Assembly (NCBI RefSeq): GCF_031426495.1
Contig: NZ_JANPLK010000080.1
Location: 124,001-188,000 of the forward strand
DNA: 64,000 nucleotides
DNA from: Gemmatimonas sp.
GTDB taxonomy: Bacteria > Gemmatimonadota > Gemmatimonadetes > Gemmatimonadales > Gemmatimonadaceae
Direction of reading: 5' to 3'
Positions 9,347 to 18,353 of the stretch are shown here, in pieces; position 1 is the stretch's first letter, and each line of letters begins with the position of its first letter. The notes beneath the pieces are model-generated. The model was not told the origin of the DNA and ran no database searches. It saw only the letters and a program-made list of their open reading frames with translations. The position numbers and the translations under genes were made by a program.

Positions 9347-11041
9347 TTAGACGGCCTGCAGCGTCTTCATCAGATCGAGCAGTCCGTGGCCCTGAAAGGC
9401 CGGCTCTCGACCAAGATCGATGGCATTCATCAGGAACAGTGATTTCACGCGCTCCGGCTGACCGATGAACTCCGTGCGCACCGACAGGAACGCGGCCGCG
9501 GCGCCCGACACGTGTGGCGCTGCCATGCTGGTGCCGGTCTGCTCGCAGTACAGCACCATGCCGCGTTCCAGCGCGCGTTCGGCCGACTCGGATGGCTCCG
9601 ACAGCGTGGTGCCTTCCGGCGCGTGCGCCGTCATCCCCGGCGCGGTGGTCACCGCACCGGCCTCAGCATCGGACACCGACACGGGTGTGCTCGTATCGCG
9701 ACCGAATCGTTCGCGCTCGCGGCCGGCGGCGCAGGAGCGGATGCGTTCACCAGGGGCAAGCAGATCCGGCTTGCGTCGGCCGTCGCCGGTGGGACCACGC
9801 GAGGAGAAGTACGACACGCCGTACGTATGCGGCATGTCGCGGTGCGTCGACCCCACCGTGATCGCCAGCTCGGCGTTGCCCGGATCGGTGATGCTGAGAT
9901 TACGGTAGCTACTTTCTTCCACACCAGCGCCCGTGATGTACGACGAGTACCCGCTGTTTCCCGCCGAGACGACCACGCACACCCCCGACTTCACGAGTCG
10001 GTTTACTTCGGAGCAAATGGGGCTCTGTCCGCAGGCAAACCAGCGTGGGTCGAAATCATACCCGATGCTCATGTTCACGCCGTGTACGAGCAGTCGTCGG
10101 CCGTACTGATTCCAGCGCTGAATGTCCTCGAGCGCGCTCAGCACCCAACTGACCTTGCCCTGTCCGCGCGTCTGCCTGTGGTCGTCGGTACGCGTGACGT
10201 CGGCGATCACCTTCAAGCTCACCAACTTGGCCAGCGGCGCGACCCCGCTGATCGACGTGAGGGCCTCCCGCGCCACGATCGGTTTCTCATCGTCGCGATC
10301 GCCGCCGCTCACGTCACGCACTTCGGTGCCGACGACGAGCAGTCCCTCCTTCTCTTCCGTATTCCAGTGTCCGGCGATGATGCCGCTCACATGCGACCCG
10401 TGCCCCAGTCGATCGACCAACGCCGACGGCGCACCGCCGCGCACCGGCACCGACGGATCGACCGCGGCTGCGAACACGTCGCCATCGGGTGTGTAGTCGC
10501 GATTCTCGACCGGCCCGCGGATCGCCAGCGTGTCGATCTTGCCGTGCACACTCTGCTTTTCGGCGAAGTGCACGTGACTGCCGTCAATACCAGAATCGAG
10601 CACCGCCCACACGATGCCCTGACCAAGGGCGTGGAAGGAGCGCTGCGCGGCGTCGGCCTTCACGGTTGTGAGTGATCGGGTGAGCGTGACAGCGATATCG
10701 CTGTCTTCCCAGATTCGATACACCACCGCGTCGTTCCGGCGATTCGCCGCGTTGAGCTCCTGCGATGCCGACGCGAGGCGGCGGATGCGATCGGCCGACA
10801 GCCGTGCGAACACGTAGTTCGACACCGAGCTGAACCGGACCTTCCACAGCTTCGCCTGCTTTTCGACCACGGCGAGTGCGCCCTCGAGCCCGTCGCCGTA
10901 GAACTCGTTGAGCTCGATGATGACGTCGAACTGCTCGCGGGAGCGGCCTTGAATCCTGGACAGCAGCGGTTCGGTCACGATCGACCGCATCATGTCCTTT
11001 CGCATCGCCATTCGCGCGCGCTCGTACGCGTCGTCAGTCAT
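9347..11041 (-). CDS. Subtilisin-like serine protease (S8 family)
   Basis: A 564-residue protease. The catalytic triad is visible: Asp149 in WAVLDSGIDG, His217 in GHGSHVSG and Ser505 in GTSMAAPHVSG. There is a stretch of about 140 residues before the catalytic domain but no recognisable secretion signal (it begins MTDDAYERARMAMRKDM), which is unusual because most S8 proteases are exported. The N-terminal part may be an inhibitory or targeting domain. The gene precedes the alpha/beta hydrolase by 19 nt. Family membership is secure; cytoplasmic location and partnership with the hydrolase are inference. Confidence 0.92.
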   Translation of the reverse strand: MTDDAYERARMAMRKDMMRSIVTEPLLSRIQGRSREQFDVIIELNEFYGDGLEGALAVVEKQAKLWKVRFSSVSNYVFARLSADRIRRLASASQELNAANRRNDAVVYRIWEDSDIAVTLTRSLTTVKADAAQRSFHALGQGIVWAVLDSGIDGSHVHFAEKQSVHGKIDTLAIRGPVENRDYTPDGDVFAAAVDPSVPVRGGAPSALVDRLGHGSHVSGIIAGHWNTEEKEGLLVVGTEVRDVSGGDRDDEKPIVAREALTSISGVAPLAKLVSLKVIADVTRTDDHRQTRGQGKVSWVLSALEDIQRWNQYGRRLLVHGVNMSIGYDFDPRWFACGQSPICSEVNRLVKSGVCVVVSAGNSGYSSYITGAGVEESSYRNLSITDPGNAELAITVGSTHRDMPHTYGVSYFSSRGPTGDGRRKPDLLAPGERIRSCAAGRERERFGRDTSTPVSVSDAEAGAVTTAPGMTAHAPEGTTLSEPSESAERALERGMVLYCEQTGTSMAAPHVSGAAAAFLSVRTEFIGQPERVKSLFLMNAIDLGREPAFQGHGLLDLMKTLQAV

Positions 11042-11193
11042 CCTGCATCCTCAATCGCGCAAGGTGAACCACGTTCGCGCCGTCATTCGCGAACACTCGC
11101 GACCAATACGAACGTCCGTCACCATGAACTGTCAAGAGTAAAGCATGCGACGCGCATCTCGCAACGTATGACGCGCGCCGCATTTGGCGGTGA

Positions 11194-12717
11194 CTACTTT
11201 GCCCAGTTCAGCTTGATGGCCGTGCTGCTGTTGAACGGCACGACGCCACCGCCCGCCGCGGCGAGCTTTACCGTGGCGGTACCGTTCGTGAATGCGCCAC
11301 TCGCGGGCACGGTGAACGCGCTCCACAATCCGGTACCACCTGCGCAGGTGGCCTGCACCGGTGTGCTCGCCCTGAGCACGAAGGTGACTTTGCCGCTCTT
11401 CTGCGTCTGCTCGACGGTCGCCGTGAACGACACCGGGCCGTCCACACTGCAGGTGACCTTGCCGTTGATCAGCACGACACCGGTCTTGCTGTTGATCGTG
11501 CCGCTGGCGGAGGTGGTGGGCGTCACGGCCAGCTGGATCGGCTCTTCGATGGAGCCGAGATCGCACGCACCACCCACCGGACGCGCGGCCCCACGCTGAT
11601 CCACGCTCACGAGGCACGACGGTGCGGCATTGATCGCGGGGCTGCCGGCCAGCAGATGGTGCACGGCGGTAAGGCCGTCGACGGCGAGTGGCGCGAGTCT
11701 GGCGTCGGCGATGATTGCGGGCGCGCCGTTCAGCGAACAGCTGCTGTCAGAGAATGCGTTCGCGCCCTCGAGCATGATCGACGCGCCCAGTCCGCAGTTC
11801 GCGATCGGCGAGCTGAAGATCGAGTTACGCGCGATGATCGTCGCATCGAGCTGCACGCTGCTGCCCGAGCTATTCCCGACCACGGTGCTGTGCTCCAGGG
11901 TCACGCCATCGGCCGCGTAGAGATTGCTCCCAGTCGGCGCGCTGTTACCGGACAGCGTCGAGTTGCGGATGACAACCTGATCGGCCGCATACACACCGCC
12001 GCCGATTCCCGCACTGTTGTCGCTGATGGTGCTGCCCGTCACGGTCACTTCGCCGAGCGCGCGAATTCCGCCGCCGCTCATCGCCGAGCTGTTGCCACTG
12101 ATCGTCGAGTTCGTGATCGTCGCGTTCGAGCCATACTCGACCGCAATGCCGCCGGCCGCCGACGATGACGTGTTGTTTCGGACGACCGTGCGCAGGACAC
12201 TCAGCGAACCGGCCATGACAGCGACGCCGCCGCCGAACTCGCCTTCGTTTCCTGCGACAATACAGTCTTCAAGCTGGACCGTGCCGCGGAGGATCGTGAT
12301 GCCACTGGCCTTGCCGCCCGTGATGGTGACGCGCTTCATCGTGAGGACTTCCGGGCCATACTTTCCGTACATCAGCACGACCATCGTATTCGCGGTCGCT
12401 CTGAGCGTAATGCCGCCAGTTGGCCCCTCGATCACAGTGCTCGCGTCAACGCGCAAGCCGTCTGTGATATCGATCGTCGCGCCGCTGAGTGACGGATCGA
12501 AGGTGATCGCGTCGCCGCTCAGGGCGGTCGCGATCGCCTCACGCAGCGACCCCGCTCCGTCGTTGTTGGCATTCGTGACCACGATGGTCGTGCCCGCCAG
12601 CGTGCGGCGCGCCGCAAGCTCGGGTTGCGTCGCGACACTGGGATCGCCGCACGCCGCGAGCGTGGCGAGGATGGCGCCGATCACGGCGCGGCAGAGGAAC
12701 TTCGACGGTACGCGCAT
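11194..12717 (-). CDS. Right-handed beta-helix lipoprotein (choice-of-anchor Q type)
   Basis: A protein of about 507 residues if started at the ATG at 12717 (MRVPSKFLC), chosen because it gives a lipoprotein signal with lipobox LAAC. After the signal comes the phrase GAGSLREAI typical of polymorphic beta-helix proteins, then many short repeats of asparagine/serine-rich strands (NSTISGNSS, GGGI) forming a parallel beta-helix, a segment ending CDLGSIE, and a final beta-sandwich-like domain of about 90 residues. It is expected to be anchored to the outer membrane or cell surface. The function is unknown; no catalytic residues can be picked out. A longer frame extends upstream but has no signal-like sequence. 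Confidence 0.82.
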   Translation of the reverse strand: MRVPSKFLCRAVIGAILATLAACGDPSVATQPELAARRTLAGTTIVVTNANNDGAGSLREAIATALSGDAITFDPSLSGATIDITDGLRVDASTVIEGPTGGITLRATANTMVVLMYGKYGPEVLTMKRVTITGGKASGITILRGTVQLEDCIVAGNEGEFGGGVAVMAGSLSVLRTVVRNNTSSSAAGGIAVEYGSNATITNSTISGNSSAMSGGGIRALGEVTVTGSTISDNSAGIGGGVYAADQVVIRNSTLSGNSAPTGSNLYAADGVTLEHSTVVGNSSGSSVQLDATIIARNSIFSSPIANCGLGASIMLEGANAFSDSSCSLNGAPAIIADARLAPLAVDGLTAVHHLLAGSPAINAAPSCLVSVDQRGAARPVGGACDLGSIEEPIQLAVTPTTSASGTINSKTGVVLINGKVTCSVDGPVSFTATVEQTQKSGKVTFVLRASTPVQATCAGGTGLWSAFTVPASGAFTNGTATVKLAAAGGGVVPFNSSTAIKLNWAK

Positions 12718-13015
12718 ATGCTGGGTTTCCGGTCCGAGTGATGGAGGCGAAGCGCGCCCTGCCTGCGGGTGCGGACGAACGCAGCTCACCGATACAATGA
12801 GGCGGCGGTCCGGTGCGAATCGGCTCATGGTTCTTCGGGCAGCGCACCCGCGAGGACCCGCGGCGGTGATGCCCTACTCAGAGATCGGAAAGCGTCGACG
12901 GGACCCGACACCGTCGCGGCACGCATTTTCATTTTCGGCACATTACAGCAGATCGACCGCTCGTCCCGGCGCGGTCACCCCATGACGTCCGGGTTCGCGC
13001 CGGGGTCGGGCTCCC
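12718..13015. other. Intergenic gap, no gene seen
   Basis: This 298-nt space lies between the asparaginase stop and the beta-helix lipoprotein start, both on the minus strand. It contains an AT-richer island near 12925-12950 that could hold the lipoprotein promoter, but no convincing -35/-10 pair, hairpin or short gene was found. Confidence 0.4.
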
Positions 13016-14185
13016 TCAGTACCGCAGGAAGTACCGCTGGATCTCGAGGGGGTCTTTCGTCCGCGTCAGCGCCACCATCAACAGAATGCGCGCCTTTGCC
13101 GGCGTGAGGTGCTGCGCGGTGACCATTGCCGGTGCTGGCGGCACCCGTACGGAGTCGGGGCGCGCGGCGGCGCTGTCGCCCGGCACTGCCGGGCGCGCCT
13201 CCACACGCGCCTCGGGCCGAGACGCATCGGGATCGCGTGCGGCACTCATGTTGTCGCCGTAGGCGAATACCGTGGCCACGACCACGCCCGCCCGGCGCAA
13301 CGCCGTGAACACCTCCGATTCCGCGCGGGTCATGCCGTTCGTGGCCACCGCCACACCGGCTGGTTGTCCATCGAAGCGCGGACCGGTGCCGCCGGGATAC
13401 GAGTACGCGAGCTCCACCCGCGGCAGTGAATCCACCTTCCGCATGTCAAACTCGCTGTCCTCGCCGTGACGACGCGTGGGCGCGAACAGGAAGTCCGGTC
13501 CGTTGCCGCCCACCACGCCCAGCATTCCCATCTCGCCACCGCTGAATCCCCCCGTGCGCTGATAGATCTTGCGCACTTCGCGGGCCGAGATGATGCGGTC
13601 GTCCATGACGACCATCACGCCTTTGCCCTTGGCCTGCGGCGCGACGGCCACCCGCACCGCGGCGAGCAGATTGATCGGCCCGTCGGGGCTGATGCCGGTG
13701 GCCGGTCGCTGCGCACCAACCACGATCACCGGCTTGTCGGACCGCACCGTGAGATAGAGAAAGAACGCCGTCTCCTCGAGTCGATCGGTGCCGTGCGTGA
13801 CGACCACGCCGGCCAGATCATCGCGATCCTTCAGCACCTTCTCCACCCGCTTCGACAGCGCCAGCCACTGCGCCGGCGTGATCGACGTACTGGGCACATT
13901 CGAGAACTGCTCGGTCTCGATCTGCGCGAAGCGCGTGAGCTCCGGCACTGACGCGATGATCTGTTCGGCAGTGAGCGTACCGGCGCGGTAGCTGCCCAGC
14001 GAGCCCGGGGCGTCCTGCACGCCGGCGATGGTGCCGCCGGTGGCGATCAGCAGCACCTTGGGAAGGCGCGTGTTCGGCTTCGGGGTGTCCGACGTCTGTG
14101 CCTGCAGCGCGACCGCCGTCGCGAGCAGCAGGGCAAGGCATCGCATGGGCGCGCGGAAGCGGGTCAGTGGCATGGCCAACATCAT
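13016..14185 (-). CDS. L-asparaginase, type II-like, exported
   Basis: A 389-residue enzyme that hydrolyses L-asparagine to aspartate and ammonia. The catalytic motifs are ATGGTIAG (Thr52) and THGTDRLEETAF (Thr133-Asp134). The lysine region reads REVRKIYQ and the C-terminus has the usual PAKARILLMVALTRTKDP...Y form. A signal peptide ending ALQAQ sends it to the periplasm. Odd: a Pro/Ala/Arg-rich insertion of about 45 residues (about 313-358) just before the C-terminal helix, absent from classic enzymes. The start at 14185 was chosen because ATGA overlaps the stop of the upstream gene; ATG at 14173 is an alternative. Confidence 0.9.
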   Translation of the reverse strand: MMLAMPLTRFRAPMRCLALLLATAVALQAQTSDTPKPNTRLPKVLLIATGGTIAGVQDAPGSLGSYRAGTLTAEQIIASVPELTRFAQIETEQFSNVPSTSITPAQWLALSKRVEKVLKDRDDLAGVVVTHGTDRLEETAFFLYLTVRSDKPVIVVGAQRPATGISPDGPINLLAAVRVAVAPQAKGKGVMVVMDDRIISAREVRKIYQRTGGFSGGEMGMLGVVGGNGPDFLFAPTRRHGEDSEFDMRKVDSLPRVELAYSYPGGTGPRFDGQPAGVAVATNGMTRAESEVFTALRRAGVVVATVFAYGDNMSAARDPDASRPEARVEARPAVPGDSAAARPDSVRVPPAPAMVTAQHLTPAKARILLMVALTRTKDPLEIQRYFLRY

Positions 14186-14652
14186 AGAGGAATGCGGGTG
14201 TAGGTGGCGAAGGTGACGCCGGTGGTTTTTCCGTCCGCATCTTGGCGCATGTAGATCACGGCGATGGTCTGATAGTCGGGCGAGAGGACATTGGTCAGTC
14301 GCTGCGTCACGCGACCGTTGTTCGTGTTCACGATTTCGTTCACCAGCGAACTGATAGGCCGGACCGCCGCATGCGTCTGACTGGCGTTGCCGGTCACGGG
14401 CATGGCGCGGCCGTCGAAGTCGGTGGCGTACGACCACCGCGTGGTGTCGCCGCGCGCGTTCACCGCCTGGATGGTGACCTTCATGCCGCTGGGTCCCAAC
14501 GCCTCGTACGTCATGATGTTGCTGGCGGGGGCTGGCGCGTCGGACTTGAGGAGCCACCGTCCAAAGCGTGGGTTGGACGTCTGGGCGCACGCGTCCCGTG
14601 CGCCGACGAAGAGCAGGGCGGTGAGCAGGAGCTGTTTCCACGGCAGAGGCAT
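14182..14652 (-). CDS. Small secreted protein of unknown function
   Basis: A 156-residue product starting MPLPWKQLLLTALLFVGARDACAQ, a clear signal peptide. The mature part is beta-rich (FGRWLLKSDAPAP, SNIMTYEALGPSGMKV, DFDGRAMPVTG), reminiscent of small periplasmic 'tracks with solvent' beta-barrel proteins, but I do not recognise a family. An ATG at 14682 would add ten residues and weaken the signal peptide. Its stop overlaps the asparaginase start (ATGA), so the two are translationally coupled. It is divergent from argG. Confidence 0.7.
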   Translation of the reverse strand: MPLPWKQLLLTALLFVGARDACAQTSNPRFGRWLLKSDAPAPASNIMTYEALGPSGMKVTIQAVNARGDTTRWSYATDFDGRAMPVTGNASQTHAAVRPISSLVNEIVNTNNGRVTQRLTNVLSPDYQTIAVIYMRQDADGKTTGVTFATYTRIPL

Positions 14653-14748
14653 CGGCGCGCTCACGAGAAGGGGTGCGGCCATTCTGCACCCGGTCGGTGT
14701 ATTTTGCGAGTCTGTTCCGCATCCCTGACCGTTCAGCCAGAGCTCTCC

Positions 14749-16083
14749 GTGGCCAATATCCTGCAGCGACTTCCTGTCGGCGAAAAAGTCGGCATCGCCT
14801 TTTCCGGTGGTCTCGACACCAGCGCCGCCCTGCATTGGATGCGCGAGAAGGGCGCCGTGCCGTACGCCTACACGGCGAACCTGGGACAGCCCGACGAAAC
14901 GGACTACGACGAGATCCCGCGCAAGGCGATGGCGTACGGCGCCGAGAAGGCCCGGCTCATCGAGTGCCGCGCGAATCTGGTGGCCGAAGGACTGGCGGCG
15001 CTGCAGTGCGGCGCCTTTCACATCACCACCGCCGGCGCCACGTACTTCAACACCACGCCGCTGGGTCGCGCGGTCACGGGCACGATGCTCGTGGCGGCCA
15101 TGCGTGAAGACGACGTCAACATCTGGGGCGACGGCAGCACGTTCAAGGGCAACGACATCGAGCGGTTCTATCGCTACGGCTTGCTCACGAACCCGTCACT
15201 CAAGGTGTACAAGCCCTGGCTCGATCAGCAGTTCATCGACGAACTCGGCGGCCGCACGGAGATGTCGGAGTATCTCATCAAGAGCGGCTTCGACTACAAG
15301 ATGAGCACCGAGAAGGCGTACTCCACCGACTCGAACATTCTGGGCGCCACGCACGAAGCAAAGGATCTCGAGTTCCTGAACAAGGGCATGCACATCGTGC
15401 AGCCGATCATGGGCGTGGCGCACTGGCGCGACGACGTGGAGGTGCAGCGCGAGACGGTCACGATCAAGTTCGTGGAAGGCTATCCGGTCGCGATCAACGG
15501 ACAGGAATTCGGCAGCGCACTCGAACTGTTCATGGAAGCGAACGTGATCGGCGGTCGTCATGGACTCGGCATGTCCGACCAGATCGAAAACCGCATCATC
15601 GAAGCGAAGAGCCGCGGCATCTACGAAGCGCCGGGTCTCGCGCTGCTGTACATCGCCTACGAGCGCCTGGTCACGGGCATTCACAACGAAGACACGATCG
15701 AGCAGTACCGCATGAACGGCAAGAAGCTCGGCCGCTTGCTGTATCAGGGCCGCTGGCTCGACCCGCAGTCGCTGATGCTGCGCGAGTCGGCGCAGCGCTG
15801 GGTGGCGAAAGCGGTCACGGGCGACGTGACGATCGAACTACGTCGCGGCAATGACTATTCGATCATGGACACGAACAGCCCGAATCTCACGTACAAGCCC
15901 GAGCGCCTCACGATGGAGCGCGGCGAAGCCTTCTTCACGCCGCTCGATCGCATCGGTCAGCTCACGATGCGCAATCTCGACATCATGGACACGCGCGAAA
16001 AGCTCGTCGTGTACACCGGCGTCGGCCTGCTGCAGTCCAGCGGCGCGACGGGCGTCCCGCAGCTGCCCAGCGGCGAAAAGTAG
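14749..16083 (+). CDS. argG: Argininosuccinate synthase
   Basis: A 444-residue enzyme joining citrulline and aspartate with ATP, the penultimate step of arginine synthesis. The PP-loop ATP motif SGGLDTS is at residues 19-25. Length and sequence match the longer Escherichia coli-type ArgG rather than the 400-residue type. The start is a GTG at 14749 (VANILQRLPVGEKVG); the frame stays open further upstream but that part is not ArgG-like. No other arg genes are adjacent. A strong hairpin terminator follows 40 nt after the stop. The promoter may include TATTTT at about 14700-14705, but the -35 is unclear. Confidence 0.96.
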   Translation: MANILQRLPVGEKVGIAFSGGLDTSAALHWMREKGAVPYAYTANLGQPDETDYDEIPRKAMAYGAEKARLIECRANLVAEGLAALQCGAFHITTAGATYFNTTPLGRAVTGTMLVAAMREDDVNIWGDGSTFKGNDIERFYRYGLLTNPSLKVYKPWLDQQFIDELGGRTEMSEYLIKSGFDYKMSTEKAYSTDSNILGATHEAKDLEFLNKGMHIVQPIMGVAHWRDDVEVQRETVTIKFVEGYPVAINGQEFGSALELFMEANVIGGRHGLGMSDQIENRIIEAKSRGIYEAPGLALLYIAYERLVTGIHNEDTIEQYRMNGKKLGRLLYQGRWLDPQSLMLRESAQRWVAKAVTGDVTIELRRGNDYSIMDTNSPNLTYKPERLTMERGEAFFTPLDRIGQLTMRNLDIMDTREKLVVYTGVGLLQSSGATGVPQLPSGEK

Positions 16084-16122
16084 CTCATCGTGACGCCGCG
16101 CTGACGGCGTTGTGGCAGAGTG

Positions 16123-16156
16123 AACGGGCCGATCACCACCGGGTGATCGGCCCGTT
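16123..16156. terminator. Bidirectional-type hairpin terminator after argG
   Basis: Perfect 15-bp inverted repeat: arm AACGGGCCGATCACC (16123-16137), 4-nt loop, and its complement at 16142-16156, followed by TTTCATTT. The A-rich left and T-rich right flanks are those of a factor-independent terminator. It ends the argG transcript just before the next gene. Confidence 0.9.
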
Positions 16157-16175
16157 TTCATTTCGCCTACGAGCC

Positions 16176-16574
16176 ATGATCGAACTGCTGCACGGCGACA
16201 TCACCCACGAAATCATCGGCGCGTTCTATGACACGTACAACGCGCTCGGCTGGGGCTATCCGGAAAGCATCTATGCGAATGCAGTGCCGATCTACCTGGC
16301 GAAGCGTCGGATGCATTTCGCGCGCGAGGTGGCATTCCCCGTCATCCTCGAGGGCGTCGCACTCGGTGAGTTTCGGGCCGATCTCGTCGTGGCAGGAACA
16401 GTGATTGTCGAGCTGAAAGCCTGCGAACTGATCGTCGCCGCGCACGAAGCGCAGTTGATCAGCTATCTCAAAGCGTCGAACTGCAACATCGGGCTGCTGC
16501 TGAACTTCGGCCCGAAGGCCGAGCTGCGCCGCATCATCTGGACCGATGATTTCCGTGTGCTGAAGGATCGCTAA
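16176..16574 (+). CDS. GxxExxY protein (PD-(D/E)XK nuclease-like fold)
   Basis: A 132-residue protein matching the small GxxExxY family: the signature GWGYPESIYANA lies near residues 24-35, followed by the hydrophobic-charged stretch FRADLVVAGTVIVELKA, in which Asp and Glu-x-Lys look like a PD-(D/E)XK-type active site. The family's role is not established; DNA binding or cleavage has been suggested from the fold. The start ATG at 16176 directly begins the conserved region; upstream in-frame sequence crosses the argG terminator and is unlikely to be coding. Confidence 0.85.
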   Translation: MIELLHGDITHEIIGAFYDTYNALGWGYPESIYANAVPIYLAKRRMHFAREVAFPVILEGVALGEFRADLVVAGTVIVELKACELIVAAHEAQLISYLKASNCNIGLLLNFGPKAELRRIIWTDDFRVLKDR

Positions 16575-16575
16575 T

Positions 16576-16704
16576 AGCGGGAACACGGAGTGAACGGATT
16601 GCACCGATCACACAGATAAACGAACGGCGATGAACCGCGCGCTTTTCATCAAGCGGTTGCTTATCTGTGTGATCGGTGCGATCCGTCGACTCCGTGTTCC
16701 CGCT
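16576..16704. repeat. Long imperfect inverted repeat between convergent genes
   Basis: The arms at 16576-16619 and 16661-16704 are complementary at 41 of 44 positions, with a 41-nt centre that holds a second small palindrome (AACCGC/GCGGTT). The right arm begins TTATCTGTGTGATCGGTGC and ends CCGTGTTCCCGCT. It sits directly after the GxxExxY stop and before the stop of the convergent VOC gene. The GGAACACGGA core and the following CTGTTGC-rich flank recur at 28918-28975, suggesting a dispersed repeat family that may work as a bidirectional terminator. Confidence 0.85.
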
Positions 16705-16737
16705 GTTGCTGTTGCCGTTGCTGTTCGCAACAAGCGG

Positions 16738-17511
16738 TCAATCGTTCTCGCTCATATACGAGAACACCGCCCCCTGCGCATCCTGGGCCACGATGATCTT
16801 GCCGTACGGACTCGGGATCGGCCCGTTTACGATCTTGCCGCCGTGTCTCACGAGCGCGGCATTGGCGGCGGAGAGCGAGTCGACGGCGAAGTACGGCATC
16901 CAGTAGGGCGGGATGCCTTCCCAGGCGGCGTCCATTTGCATCACGCCGGCGACGGCGGGTTCGCCGTCGTGGAGGATGTAGTACTCGACGGCGTCGCCGG
17001 GGAGGCGTTGCGACGTGAGGTTGAACACCGCCGTGTAGAACGCCGCGTTGGCCGCGGCATTGCGGCACGCGACTTCCGTCCACGCCATCGCGCCGTGCTC
17101 GCCTTCAATGCCCGCGCCCGTGAAGGAGCCGTGCTCCCAGAGGCCGAACACCGCGCCACCGGGATCGATCGCGATCGCCATGCGCCCCAGGTCGGGCGGG
17201 ATCGCCATGGGCGGCACCATCACCGTGCCGCCGGCGGCCGTGATGCGGGCGAGCGTCGCGTCGGCGTCGGTGACGCCGAAGTACACCGTCCAGGCGACCG
17301 GGGCGGTCTCCTGTCCCGGCATCTTCGGCGCGATCGCCGCCGCCGGGATCCCTTTGGCAAAAGCCATGGTGTAAAAGCCCAGCTCGGCCGGTGAGTCGCC
17401 GAACGTCCAGCCGAACAGCTCGGCGTACAGCGCCTTGGCGGAGGCGAGGTCGGTCGTCGACAAATCGAACCAGACCGGCCGATTGATGAGGCGCTCCGTT
17501 AGGACGGGCAT
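16738..17511 (-). CDS. VOC-superfamily (glyoxalase-like) protein with two domains
   Basis: A 257-residue protein with two vicinal-oxygen-chelate modules: residues about 5-125 (PVWFDLSTTDLASAKALYAE, then GWTFGDS) and about 135-257 (GAMAWTEVACRNAAANAAFY). Such proteins coordinate a metal between paired betaalphabetabetabeta units and act as glyoxalases, dioxygenases or drug-binding proteins; the one here resembles the uncharacterised Streptomyces hydroxylase/27-kDa-antigen-like group. ATG 17511 was preferred over 17535 because it immediately precedes the first strand. Convergent with the GxxExxY gene. The substrate is unknown. Confidence 0.85.
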   Translation of the reverse strand: MPVLTERLINRPVWFDLSTTDLASAKALYAELFGWTFGDSPAELGFYTMAFAKGIPAAAIAPKMPGQETAPVAWTVYFGVTDADATLARITAAGGTVMVPPMAIPPDLGRMAIAIDPGGAVFGLWEHGSFTGAGIEGEHGAMAWTEVACRNAAANAAFYTAVFNLTSQRLPGDAVEYYILHDGEPAVAGVMQMDAAWEGIPPYWMPYFAVDSLSAANAALVRHGGKIVNGPIPSPYGKIIVAQDAQGAVFSYMSEND

Positions 17512-17654
17512 CAAAATCTCCAGCGAATGTGACACAACCGGGTCTCGGAATACGCCCTACCCTATCGCCAATCGATTCCCTGCGCAAACATTCACATATG
17601 CCGACTCGCCGCCATTCGCGGTCGGTCCCACCGAATCACATCAGGAGTATTCCG

Positions 17655-18353
17655 ATGAAGCGTACGATGCAGGTCGCGCTCGCGACCGCCGCCCTCGCCC
17701 TCGTGCCACAGCTCGTGCAGGCGCAGGAGATGGAGAAGTCCACCGCCGTGAAGGGTGGCATCCAGATGAAAGGCTGGATGGGCAAAGTAGACGGCAAAGA
17801 AGCGAAGGCTGGACTGACCGTCGACAGCGCCAAGTTCGTGGCGATGGGCCCGGGAATGCACGCCACGACCGGCCCGGCGATCACGTACTGGAACCCCGAG
17901 ATGAAGGGGAAGGGCGATTACGTCGTGAAGGCCACGTTCTCCGAGCGCGAGTATATGGGCCTCAACAACCATCCGCACCCGTACGGCATCGTCATGGGCG
18001 GGAACGACATGGGGACGGACAACGAGAGCTACCTGTACTGCGCCGCCTACGGCAACGGCAACTTCATTGTGCGCGGCATGGGCCCGGCACCGTTCCAGAT
18101 GAACGGTCGTGGCGGCACCAGCGAGGCCGTGCACAAGGCCGAAGCGAAGGGCAAGCCGGTGACGCAGGAAATCGCCATGCAGGTGAAGGGCGACAAGGTC
18201 TCGTGCATCATCAACGGCACCGAAGTGGCCAGCTACAGCAAGACCGAGCTGGTGGCCGCCGGCAAGCTCAAGAGCACGGATGGCGTGGTCGGTTTCCGCA
18301 TGGGTCACAACACCGATGCGCACATCGCCGGCTTCTCGATCGGCAAGCCGTGA
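17655..18353 (+). CDS. Secreted beta-sandwich protein (DUF1080/concanavalin-like)
   Basis: A 232-residue protein with a signal peptide (MKRTMQ...LVQAQ) and a good ribosome site CAGGAG 8 nt before the ATG. The mature part (MKGKGDYVVKATFSE, then NNHPHPYGIVMGG, GNGNFIVRGMG, VGFRMGHNTDAHIAGFSI) looks like the jelly-roll fold of DUF1080 (3-keto-disaccharide hydrolase-like) proteins, but without a catalytic signature I would trust. Probably periplasmic. Its TGA is followed at once by the GTG of the ketopantoate reductase gene. Confidence 0.75.
   Translation: MKRTMQVALATAALALVPQLVQAQEMEKSTAVKGGIQMKGWMGKVDGKEAKAGLTVDSAKFVAMGPGMHATTGPAITYWNPEMKGKGDYVVKATFSEREYMGLNNHPHPYGIVMGGNDMGTDNESYLYCAAYGNGNFIVRGMGPAPFQMNGRGGTSEAVHKAEAKGKPVTQEIAMQVKGDKVSCIINGTEVASYSKTELVAAGKLKSTDGVVGFRMGHNTDAHIAGFSIGKP

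Noticed and set aside
14242..14748. N-terminal extension of argG
   Set aside because: The extension overlaps the divergent secreted-protein gene and shows no ArgG similarity; the GTG at 14749 gives the right length.
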